A program made the position numbers and the translations under genes. This document shows positions 1 to 5,007 of a stretch of DNA of 5,007 nucleotides, in pieces; position 1 is the stretch's first letter, and each line of letters opens with the position of its first letter. Source of the stretch: Thermaceae bacterium (GTDB lineage: Bacteria; Deinococcota; Deinococci; Deinococcales; Marinithermaceae); assembly GCA_027023115.1 (NCBI GenBank), contig JALVWZ010000013.1, positions 1 to 5,007 of the forward strand. The letters run 5' to 3'. Below the pieces are notes generated by a model. It saw only the letters and a program-made list of their open reading frames with translations, had not been told where the DNA came from and did not search any database.

Positions 1-70
1 CCCACGCGCAACGCACTAAGTACCGTCCGCCACCTTCCACCTCCCTTTCCCCAAATCGGGACGAATGGGC

Positions 71-105
71 CTGCTGTCCCTACCGCTAGCGGTTAGACTT
101 ATGAG
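71..105 (+). promoter_or_regulatory. Weak candidate promoter for the nuo operon
   Basis: The bases TAGACT at 94-99 and TATGAG at 100-105 each match four of six positions of a sigma-70-type -10 box (TATAAT). At a 17-base spacing from the first, only CTGCTG (71-76) is available as a -35, which is a poor match to TTGACA. The region precedes the first gene of an operon, so a promoter somewhere in 1-150 is likely, but its exact place is a guess. The main promoter could also lie outside the window. Confidence 0.2.
82..93. promoter_or_regulatory. Perfect 12-bp palindrome in the operon leader (possible operator)
   Basis: The sequence ACCGCTAGCGGT is its own reverse complement. The flanking bases do not extend the symmetry. 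It lies about 80 bases before the nuoA start and directly next to the best, still weak, -10-like hexamer. A transcription factor dimer site would fit this position, but no known operator is recognised. No run of T follows, so it does not look like an intrinsic terminator of an upstream gene. Confidence 0.3.
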
Positions 106-124
106 GATTGTGGTGCTCTTTCGT

Positions 125-143
125 CTTGCCGTGTCGGCACAAG
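125..143 (+). other. Small hairpin in the nuoA 5' leader
   Basis: CTTGCCG (125-131) can pair with CGG (135-137) and CAAG (140-143) around a TGT loop, leaving CA (138-139) as a bulge. Alternatively, TGCCG (127-131) pairs perfectly with CGGCA (135-139). The hairpin ends 13 bases before the purine-rich ribosome binding site, so it would not block it. It could shape translation or mRNA stability, but it is short and may be chance. Confidence 0.25.
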
Positions 144-156
144 TGAACGAAGGCAC

Positions 157-166
157 AAAGGAGGGG
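157..166 (+). promoter_or_regulatory. Strong ribosome binding site of nuoA, fixing its TTG start
   Basis: AAAGGAGGGG contains AAAGGAGG, an uninterrupted match to the anti-Shine-Dalgarno end of bacterial 16S rRNA. It is followed by 7 bases and then TTG at 172. This supports a TTG start for nuoA. The next in-frame ATG is residue 24, inside the first membrane helix, and would truncate the protein. Confidence 0.75.
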
Positions 167-171
167 ATACG

Positions 172-531
172 TTGTCAGGGACTACGGAGTACATCAATAT
201 CCTCATCTACCTGGTCATAGCCGGCGGCATCGGCGTGGTGATGCTGCTTCTGGGGGCAATACTGGGCCCCAAGAAGCCCAGCCGCGAAAAGCTGATGCCG
301 TACGAATCGGGCAATGACCCGGCGGGTGAGGTACACCGGCTGCCGGTCCACTTTTACGTAGTCGCGATGCTCTTCATCATCTTCGACGTAGAAGTGGCGT
401 TCCTCTGGCCCTACGCCGTGAACGCCGGCAAGCTGGGCATGGCCGGTTTTTGGGCGGTGCTCGGCTTCACGCTGATCGTGTTGGCCGGCTTCGTGTACGA
501 GTGGATGAAGGGGGTGATGAAGTGGGATTAA
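172..531 (+). CDS. nuoA: NADH-quinone oxidoreductase subunit A (Nqo7)
   Basis: This is a small membrane subunit of complex I, located where the peripheral arm meets the membrane arm beside the quinone entry channel. The 119-residue product has three predicted membrane helices at roughly 9-31, 59-81 and 91-113. The family's conserved loop motif [10 protein letters not shown] lies at 44-53. The second helix carries the invariant acidic pair Asp72 and Glu74 in [10 protein letters not shown], matching the conserved acidic residues of E. coli NuoA. Its length equals that of Thermus Nqo7 as I recall it. The start is TTG at 172, chosen because of the strong ribosome binding site at 157-166 and because the protein then begins like its homologues. 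It is the first gene of the operon and its end overlaps nuoB by 10 bases. It is intact and contains no cysteine. Confidence 0.97.
   Translation: MSGTTEYINILIYLVIAGGIGVVMLLLGAILGPKKPSREKLMPYESGNDPAGEVHRLPVHFYVVAMLFIIFDVEVAFLWPYAVNAGKLGMAGFWAVLGFTLIVLAGFVYEWMKGVMKWD
507..514 (+). promoter_or_regulatory. Ribosome binding site of nuoB inside the end of nuoA
   Basis: GAAGGGGG lies within the last codons of nuoA, 7 bases before GTG at 522. It supports 522 as the nuoB start rather than the upstream in-frame ATG at 450, which would add 24 residues unlike any NuoB N-terminus. Confidence 0.6.
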
Positions 532-1064
532 AAGAGGACAACTTCGAACGTGACTTCAGAGAGCTCGAGCGCGACGGCATCCTCTTTACCACTCTGGAAA
601 AGGTGATTGCCTGGGGGCGCTCCAACTCTATCTGGCCGGTCACGTTCGGTCTGGCGTGCTGCGCTATCGAGATGATGGCCTCTTCGGACGCGCGCAACGA
701 CCTTTCGCGCTTCGGTTCCGAGGTCTTCCGCGCCAGCCCGCGTCAGGCCGACTTGATGATCGTCGCCGGCAGGCTCTCGAAGAAGATGGCCCCCATCATG
801 CGGCGCGTCTACGACCAGATGGGCGACCCCAAGTGGGTCATCGCCATGGGCGCCTGCGCGGCCTCCGGCGGGATGTTCAACAACTACGCCATCGTTCAGT
901 CCGTCGAGAGCGTGGTGCCGGTGGACGTTTACGTGCCTGGCTGCCCGCCGCGCCCGGAGGCGCTGATCTACGCGGTCATGCAGCTGCAAAAGAAGATTCG
1001 CGGCCAGGCGCGTGACGAGGCCGGCCGTAAGCTGCCGCCGATAGAAGCGTGGGTGAGGGGGTAG
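522..1064 (+). CDS. nuoB: NADH-quinone oxidoreductase subunit B (Nqo6), cluster N2 protein
   Basis: This peripheral-arm subunit holds [4Fe-4S] cluster N2, the last electron carrier before quinone, and forms the quinone cavity together with NuoD. The product is 180 residues, near the 181 I recall for Thermus Nqo6. The cluster ligands are visible as Cys46 and Cys47 ([11 protein letters not shown]), Cys112 (MGACAASGG) and Cys141 (VPGCPPRPE). This is the family's unusual pattern with two adjacent cysteines. These are the only cysteines in the protein. The segment GRLSKKMAP (83-91) includes Arg84, equivalent to the arginine next to N2 in Thermus. The open frame extends upstream to ATG 450, but that extension is just nuoA read in another frame. 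GTG 522 gives the homologous N-terminus [12 protein letters not shown]. The gene overlaps nuoA by 10 bases, suggesting translational coupling, and ends two bases before nuoC. Confidence 0.97.
   Translation: MGLKEDNFERDFRELERDGILFTTLEKVIAWGRSNSIWPVTFGLACCAIEMMASSDARNDLSRFGSEVFRASPRQADLMIVAGRLSKKMAPIMRRVYDQMGDPKWVIAMGACAASGGMFNNYAIVQSVESVVPVDVYVPGCPPRPEALIYAVMQLQKKIRGQARDEAGRKLPPIEAWVRG
1052..1061 (+). promoter_or_regulatory. Ribosome binding site of nuoC
   Basis: GGTGAGGGGG lies in the last codons of nuoB, 5 bases before ATG 1067. It favours that ATG over the in-frame GTG at 1049, which would sit upstream of this site. Confidence 0.5.
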
Positions 1065-1066
1065 CC

Positions 1067-1699
1067 ATGGCCAGGATAGATACCGCCAAAGCCTACGCCG
1101 CCGAACGCGGATACGCGGTGACGGAAGCCCGGGGCACCACCTGGATAGACGTCCCCCGCGACGAGCTGACCGAGTTCTTCACCGCCATGCAGGAGGCCGG
1201 TTTCAACTACCTGCCCAACGTAGTCGGCATCGACTACAGCGAGTATCCGGAAGAACGACCGGAGCGGTTTGCGGTACTGTTCGAGCTGGTCTCCATCAAG
1301 GGCTGGAAGGATGGCGACGGTTCTCGCTTCTTCGCCCGCGTTTGGGTGCCGGAGCGTGACCCGGTGCTGCCCTCGGCGACGCCGCTCTACGCTGGGGCCG
1401 GCTTCTTGGAGCGCGAGGTCTACGACATGTTCGGGATTCGCTTTGAAGGGCACCCGGACCTGCGCAAGATCCTCACGCCCGAAGACCTGGAGGGGCACCC
1501 GTTGCGCAAGGACTACCCGCTGGGCGAAACGCCGACCATCTTCCACGACGGACGCTACATCGACCCGGCTCAGTTCCGCGCCGGCATTACCGGTAAGGAC
1601 CCGGGTCTGACCGGCCGCAAGGGTGGAGCCCGGAAGGGTTACGCCGAGTACTTCGACGACGTGCGCCGCGCGGCGGCCGCCGACGGGGAGGACGTATGA
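1067..1699 (+). CDS. nuoC: NADH-quinone oxidoreductase subunit C (Nqo5, 30-kDa subunit)
   Basis: This is a structural subunit of the complex I peripheral arm without any cofactor. It binds NuoD and NuoB and helps anchor the quinone-reducing module. The product is 210 residues, close to the roughly 207 I recall for Thermus Nqo5. The 30-kDa family signature is clear: [11 protein letters not shown] at 114-124, followed by the highly conserved stretch 126-153 containing [21 protein letters not shown] and a PED turn. [13 protein letters not shown] (64-76) is also typical. The C-terminus ([16 protein letters not shown]) is the extended tail that wraps around neighbouring subunits in Thermus. The gene is separate from nuoD, unlike the fused nuoCD of E. 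coli. ATG 1067 is preferred for its ribosome binding site; GTG 1049 would add six residues and cannot be fully excluded. The stop codon overlaps the nuoD start as ATGA. It contains no cysteine. Confidence 0.96.
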   Translation: MARIDTAKAYAAERGYAVTEARGTTWIDVPRDELTEFFTAMQEAGFNYLPNVVGIDYSEYPEERPERFAVLFELVSIKGWKDGDGSRFFARVWVPERDPVLPSATPLYAGAGFLEREVYDMFGIRFEGHPDLRKILTPEDLEGHPLRKDYPLGETPTIFHDGRYIDPAQFRAGITGKDPGLTGRKGGARKGYAEYFDDVRRAAAADGEDV

Positions 1700-2910
1700 A
1701 GCCCAATACCGACGTTCCCCTGCCCGAGGAACCAAAAGAGCTGCGCAGTGAGCTGATGGTTCTAAACGTGGGTCCGCAGCACCCCTCGACCCACGGCGTC
1801 TTGCGGGTGGTGGTGACGATGGCGGGCGAAGAGATAATCGATCTCGAGCCCCACATCGGCTACCTCCACTCGGGTTTCGAGAAGACGATGGAGAACCGCA
1901 CCTACACCCAGAACTTCACCTTCACGCCGCGCATGGACTACGTCCACTCCTTCGCCCACGACATGGCCTACGCGCTGGCGGTGGAGAAGCTGGTGGGGGC
2001 GCAGGTTCCCGAGCGGGCCGAGACGATCCGCATCATCCTCAACGAGCTCAGCCGCATCGCCAGCCACCTGCTCTTCGTGGCCTCGGGCCTGCTCGACCTG
2101 GGCGCGATGACGCCCTTCTTCTACGCCTTCCGTGAACGCGAGGCGATCCTCGACCTCTTCGAGTGGGTTACCGGACAGCGCTTCCACCACAACTACGTGC
2201 GCGTCGGCGGCCTCAAGGAAGACGTGCCCGAGGAGTTCGTGCCCGAGCTGAAGAAGTTCCTCGCCGGTTTCCTGGCCAAGGTCGACGATTACCAGGGGAT
2301 GTTCGATGGTTCGCCGATCTTCAACTCCCGCGCCCGCGACGTGGGCGTCATCCCGCCCGAGGTGGCCATCAACCTGGGCCTCACCGGTGGTTCGCTGCGG
2401 GCCAGTGGCGTCAACTACGACGTTCGCAAGGCGCACCCCTACGGCGGCTACGAAAAGTACGACTTCGACGTGCCGCTGGGAACCCGTGGCGACACCTACG
2501 ACCGGATGGTGATCCGGCTCGAGGAAATGCGCCAGTCACACCGCATCATCAGCCAGGCGGTGGAGCGGCTCGAGCCGGGCCCGATCCGCGACCCCAACCC
2601 CCACTTCTCCCTGCCGCCGCGCAACATGCTGGGCCGCAGCATGGAGGCCCTCATCTTCCACTTCAAGCTGGTCACCGAGGGCTTCCACCCGCCGCTGGGC
2701 GAGGCCTACGTGCCCACCGAGTCGGCCCGCGGCGAACTCTCTTACTACGTTGTTTCCGACGGCGGCAGCCTGCCCTACCGCGTCAAGATCCGCACCCCCG
2801 AGTTCGTCAACATCCAGTCATTGCGCTACGCGGCCAAGGGCCACCAGTTCGCCGACTTCATCGCCATTCTCGCTACCCTCGACCCGGTTCTCGGGGGTAT
2901 AGACCGCTAA
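1696..2910 (+). CDS. nuoD: NADH-quinone oxidoreductase subunit D (Nqo4, 49-kDa subunit)
   Basis: This is the quinone-site subunit of the complex I peripheral arm. The product is 404 residues (about 409 in Thermus Nqo4), with GPQHPSTHG at 26-34. His33 and Tyr82 correspond to Thermus His38 and Tyr87, which bind the quinone headgroup. Asp134 corresponds to Asp139, the partner of that histidine. Arg79 corresponds to Arg84 near cluster N2. Other family landmarks are [18 protein letters not shown] (53-70) and the C-terminal [13 protein letters not shown]. The family is descended from the large subunit of NiFe hydrogenases, but this protein has no cysteine at all, so it cannot hold a NiFe site and is a true complex I subunit. 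It starts inside the nuoC stop (ATGA), with GGGGAGG at 1685-1691 as ribosome binding site. It is intact and is followed 12 bases later by nuoE. Confidence 0.98.
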   Translation: MKPNTDVPLPEEPKELRSELMVLNVGPQHPSTHGVLRVVVTMAGEEIIDLEPHIGYLHSGFEKTMENRTYTQNFTFTPRMDYVHSFAHDMAYALAVEKLVGAQVPERAETIRIILNELSRIASHLLFVASGLLDLGAMTPFFYAFREREAILDLFEWVTGQRFHHNYVRVGGLKEDVPEEFVPELKKFLAGFLAKVDDYQGMFDGSPIFNSRARDVGVIPPEVAINLGLTGGSLRASGVNYDVRKAHPYGGYEKYDFDVPLGTRGDTYDRMVIRLEEMRQSHRIISQAVERLEPGPIRDPNPHFSLPPRNMLGRSMEALIFHFKLVTEGFHPPLGEAYVPTESARGELSYYVVSDGGSLPYRVKIRTPEFVNIQSLRYAAKGHQFADFIAILATLDPVLGGIDR

Positions 2911-2911
2911 C

Positions 2912-2916
2912 GGAGG
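2912..2916 (+). promoter_or_regulatory. Ribosome binding site of nuoE
   Basis: GGAGG lies in the 12-base gap between the nuoD stop and the nuoE ATG at 2923, with 6 bases spacing. This is the longest untranslated gap between genes in the operon part seen here, and it leaves no room for a terminator or promoter. Confidence 0.7.
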
Positions 2917-2922
2917 TTATGC

Positions 2923-3492
2923 ATGGGCTTTTTTGACGACAAGCAAGACTGGCTCGCCGAGGTCTTCGCCCAGTACCCCGAAGACCGGCGGCGCTCCGCG
3001 CTCATGCCCCTCCTGCGGCGGGTGCAGCAGGACGAGGGCTACGTCAGCTTCGAGCGCATGAAGGAGATCGCCGCGCTGGTGGGCACGACCGCCACCGAGG
3101 TGGCCGGGGTAATGAGTTTTTACAGCTATTACCAGGGTTTGCCGACGGGTAAGTATCACATCCAGGTTTGCCGCACGCTCAGTTGCAAGCTGGCCGGTTC
3201 CGACGAGCTTTGGAAGACTCTCACCGAACGCCTCGGTATCCTTCCCGGTGAGGTGACTGAAGACGGCCGCTTCAGCCTGCAGGCGGTGGAATGCCTGGGC
3301 AGCTGCCACACCGGCCCGGTGATCCAGATCAACGACGAACACTACGTCGAGCGCGTTACCAAGGAACGCCTCGAGGCGCTCCTCGAGGGGCTCTCCCAGG
3401 ACAAACCGCTGGAGGAAGTCCGGCGTGAGCTGCCGGGAGAAGAGCAGATGGGCAAGGCGACCATCGAACTGGCCGAGGGGGGTGAATCGTGA
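2923..3492 (+). CDS. nuoE: NADH-quinone oxidoreductase subunit E (Nqo2, 24-kDa subunit)
   Basis: This thioredoxin-like subunit of the NADH-oxidising module carries [2Fe-2S] cluster N1a, close to the FMN of NuoF. The product is 189 residues, slightly longer than the roughly 181 of Thermus Nqo2. It has an N-terminal helical part (about 1-75) and a thioredoxin-fold part from about 76. The four ligands are Cys83 and Cys88 ([11 protein letters not shown]) and Cys124 and Cys128 ([10 protein letters not shown]), at the same numbers as in Thermus. The N-terminus MGFFDDKQD matches Thermus, confirming the ATG. The last 30 residues differ from Thermus: they are acidic ([10 protein letters not shown] region onward) and lack cysteine. 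Arg144 stands where Thermus has Cys144, so the disulfide reported there cannot form. Its stop overlaps the nuoF GTG start (GTGA). Confidence 0.97.
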   Translation: MGFFDDKQDWLAEVFAQYPEDRRRSALMPLLRRVQQDEGYVSFERMKEIAALVGTTATEVAGVMSFYSYYQGLPTGKYHIQVCRTLSCKLAGSDELWKTLTERLGILPGEVTEDGRFSLQAVECLGSCHTGPVIQINDEHYVERVTKERLEALLEGLSQDKPLEEVRRELPGEEQMGKATIELAEGGES

Positions 3493-4808
3493 GCAACGGA
3501 CCAATCGTCAGCGGCAAGGATCCGCGCTTCACGCCCACCCTGTACGCCCACGTGGGCAAGCCGCAAAGCTGGACCCTCGACTACTACCTGGGCCATGGCG
3601 GCTACGAAACGGCGCGCGCCGTTCTGAGCGGCAAGCAGCCCGAAGAGGTGGTTGACGAGGTCAAGAAGAGCGGCTTGCGCGGGCGCGGCGGCGCCGGCTT
3701 CCCAACCGGCGTCAAGTGGAGCTTTATGCCCAACGACGGGCAGCAGCACTACCTGATCTGCAACGCCGACGAGTCTGAGCCGGCCTCCTTCAAAGACCGC
3801 TACATCATGGAGGACGACCCCCACCAGCTAATCGAGGGGATGATCATCGGCGGCTACGCGATCCGCGCCACCAAGGGCTACATCTACATCCGCGGCGAGT
3901 ACAAGAAGGCCTACGACCGCCTGGTGGCGGCCATCAAAGAGGCCCGCGAGCGCGGCTATCTGGGCCAGAACCTCTTCGGCTCCGGCTTCGACTTCGACAT
4001 CTTCGTTCACCGCGGCGCCGGTGCGTACATCTGCGGCGAGGAGACCGCGCTGATGAACTCGCTGGAGGGCCTGCGGGCCAACCCGCGCATGAAGCCGCCC
4101 TTCCCAGCCCAGTCGGGCCTCTACGGCAAGCCGACCACCATCAACAACGTCGAGTCGCTGGCCAGCGTGGTGCACATCATGCAGCGCGGCGCCGACTGGT
4201 TCGCCCAGATGGGCACCGAAAAGTCGAAGGGCATGAAGCTCTACCAGGTTTCCGGGCCCGCGCGCCGTCCCGGCGTTTACGAGCTGCCAATGGGAACGAC
4301 CTTCCGCGAGCTCATCTACGACTGGGCCGGCGGGCCGACCGAGCCGATCAAGGCCTTCATCCCCGGCGGTTCGTCCACGCCCCTGTTGCCGTTCACCGAC
4401 GAGTATCTGGACCTGCCGATGGACTACGAGTCGCTGGTGGCGGCCAAGTCTTCGTTGGGCACCGGCGGCGTGGTACTGATTCCGCAGTCGGTCTGCATCG
4501 TGGACGCCATTTGGAACCTGATCCGCTTCTACGCTCACGAGTCGTGCGGCAAGTGCACGCCTTGTCGCGAGGGCGTTTCCGGCTGGCTGCCACAGCTTTT
4601 CGAAAAGTTCGAGACCGGCAAGGCCACCCACGAGGACCTGAAGACGATGGAGGACCTGCTCGACCAGATCGAGGGCCGCAGCTTCTGCCCGCTGGCCGAC
4701 GCCGCCGTCTGGCCCATACGCGGAGCGCTGCGGCACTTCCGCGATGAGTTCGTCCATCACATCGAGCACGGCACATGCGCGGTCCAGTCGGGACCGAGGT
4801 GGAGGTGA
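3489..4808 (+). CDS. nuoF: NADH-quinone oxidoreductase subunit F (Nqo1, 51-kDa, NADH/FMN subunit)
   Basis: This is the electron-input subunit of complex I: it oxidises NADH through FMN and passes electrons to [4Fe-4S] cluster N3. The product is 439 residues (about 438 in Thermus). The glycine-rich FMN/NADH loop [10 protein letters not shown] is at 65-74, NADESEP at 92-98, and the first 51-kDa signature [16 protein letters not shown] at about 176-191. The N3 ligands are Cys353, Cys356 and Cys359 in [12 protein letters not shown], plus Cys400 in RSFCPLADA. By homology the order is an N-terminal domain (to about 72), a Rossmann-like FMN domain (73-240), a ubiquitin-like domain (241-334) and a C-terminal helical cluster domain. 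The length excludes the larger hydrogenase or formate dehydrogenase relatives with extra ferredoxin domains. Oddities are Ala99 in place of the usual glycine after NADESEP, and extra Cys336 and Cys430. The start is GTG, overlapping the nuoE stop, with the purine-rich run GAGGGGGGTGA at 3475-3485. Confidence 0.98.
   Translation: MSNGPIVSGKDPRFTPTLYAHVGKPQSWTLDYYLGHGGYETARAVLSGKQPEEVVDEVKKSGLRGRGGAGFPTGVKWSFMPNDGQQHYLICNADESEPASFKDRYIMEDDPHQLIEGMIIGGYAIRATKGYIYIRGEYKKAYDRLVAAIKEARERGYLGQNLFGSGFDFDIFVHRGAGAYICGEETALMNSLEGLRANPRMKPPFPAQSGLYGKPTTINNVESLASVVHIMQRGADWFAQMGTEKSKGMKLYQVSGPARRPGVYELPMGTTFRELIYDWAGGPTEPIKAFIPGGSSTPLLPFTDEYLDLPMDYESLVAAKSSLGTGGVVLIPQSVCIVDAIWNLIRFYAHESCGKCTPCREGVSGWLPQLFEKFETGKATHEDLKTMEDLLDQIEGRSFCPLADAAVWPIRGALRHFRDEFVHHIEHGTCAVQSGPRWR
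4801..4808 (+). promoter_or_regulatory. Ribosome binding site of nuoG
   Basis: GGAGGTGA, a full match to the 16S anti-Shine-Dalgarno sequence, contains the nuoF stop codon TGA and lies just before ATG 4811. The GGAGG core is 5 bases from the start. Confidence 0.75.
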
Positions 4809-4810
4809 GG

Positions 4811-5007
4811 ATGCCCAAAGTCAAGGTCAACGACCGCGTCGTCGAGGTACCCCCCGGCACCTCGGCGATGGACGCGATCTTCCACGCCGGTTACGACGTG
4901 CCCCTCTTCTGCGCCGAGCGCCACCTGAGCCCAACCGGTTCCTGCCGGATGTGTTTGGTCAAGGCCGGCTCGCCGCGCAAGGGGCCGGATGGTGACTGGA
5001 TCCGTGA
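4811..5007 (+). CDS. nuoG: NADH-quinone oxidoreductase subunit G (Nqo3, 75-kDa), N-terminal fragment
   Basis: This is the largest peripheral-arm subunit of complex I, carrying the iron-sulfur chain between NuoF and the clusters leading to NuoB. Only the first 65 codons are in the window and the frame is open at the edge; the full protein in Thermus is near 780 residues. What is visible is the N-terminal ferredoxin-like [2Fe-2S] domain: [14 protein letters not shown] at 5-18, then Cys34 (VPLFCAE), Cys45 and Cys48 (GSCRMCLV). These are three of the four ligands of cluster N1b, at the same positions as in Thermus Nqo3. The fourth (near residue 83 in Thermus) lies beyond the edge. The gene starts two bases after nuoF with an excellent ribosome binding site. 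Whether the Thermales-type extra cluster N7 is present cannot be seen here. Confidence 0.95.
   Translation, partial: MPKVKVNDRVVEVPPGTSAMDAIFHAGYDVPLFCAERHLSPTGSCRMCLVKAGSPRKGPDGDWIR

Noticed and set aside
1..40. Start of a divergent minus-strand gene behind the AAAGGGAGGTGG sequence on that strand
   Set aside because: The best spaced GTG start runs into TAG after five codons. The other frame has only about a dozen codons before the window edge and resembles nothing.
450..521. Upstream ATG extension of nuoB
   Set aside because: It would give a 24-residue arginine-rich N-terminus that is only nuoA read out of frame. GTG 522 gives the family N-terminus and has its own ribosome binding site.
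968..1735. Long open frame of 255 codons on the minus strand across nuoC
   Set aside because: It lies opposite nuoB, nuoC and the nuoD start, resembles no protein I know, and is the usual antisense shadow in GC-rich coding DNA. The + strand gene is unmistakable.
2163..2936. Open frame of 257 codons on the + strand overlapping nuoD in another frame
   Set aside because: The translation is dominated by Arg, Pro and Ala, as expected from out-of-frame reading of GC-rich codons. nuoD is intact in the true frame.
3828..4769. Open frame of 313 codons on the minus strand across nuoF
   Set aside because: It is a shadow of nuoF, with alanine-, valine- and histidine-rich low-information sequence and no recognisable domain.
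1696..4808. Membrane-bound NiFe hydrogenase, formate hydrogenlyase or NAD-reducing hydrogenase cluster instead of complex I
   Set aside because: NuoD has no cysteine and so no NiFe ligands, NuoF has the compact 439-residue complex I form, and the gene order is the standard nuo order with nuoA first.
4744..4995. Open frame of 83 codons on the + strand spanning the nuoF-nuoG junction
   Set aside because: It overlaps two well-supported genes in another frame, has no ribosome binding site of its own that I can see, and has shadow-like composition.

Overview
This window holds the 5' part of a respiratory complex I (proton-pumping NADH:quinone oxidoreductase, NDH-1) operon. All genes are on the + strand, in the order nuoA-nuoB-nuoC-nuoD-nuoE-nuoF-nuoG (Thermus names nqo7-6-5-4-2-1-3). 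nuoG is cut by the right edge. The source looks like a GC-rich member of the Deinococcota, most likely order Thermales. The subunits closely resemble the Thermus thermophilus Nqo proteins as I remember them: NuoA has the same length (119 aa), and all cluster-ligand cysteines fall at the same or a +1 residue number. NuoC and NuoD are separate proteins rather than the fused NuoCD of E. coli. I cannot name the genus from the sequence alone.

Layout: bases 1-171 are non-coding leader with a pyrimidine-rich stretch, a perfect 12-bp palindrome (82-93), a small hairpin (125-143) and a strong ribosome binding site. nuoA (172-531, TTG start) and nuoB (522-1064, GTG start) overlap by 10 bases. nuoC (1067-1699) and nuoD (1696-2910) overlap by the four bases ATGA. 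nuoE (2923-3492) follows after 12 bases and overlaps nuoF (3489-4808) by the four bases GTGA. nuoG starts at 4811, two bases after nuoF. There is no internal gap large enough for another gene, so the set reads as one translationally coupled transcript continuing past the window, presumably into nuoH-N.

How the genes work together: NuoF binds NADH and FMN and holds cluster N3, NuoE holds the side cluster N1a, and NuoG begins the cluster chain with N1b. Electrons pass through NuoG and other clusters outside this window to N2 in NuoB. They then reach quinone in the cavity between NuoB and NuoD. NuoC braces NuoD and NuoB in the peripheral arm. NuoA is a three-helix membrane subunit at the junction with the proton-pumping arm.

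I found no undescribed system: this is a canonical, intact core-metabolism operon. The observations worth a second look are small: the leader palindrome, the near-absence of non-ligand cysteines, an apparent loss of the NuoE disulfide known from Thermus, and a Gly-to-Ala change beside the NADH/FMN site of NuoF.
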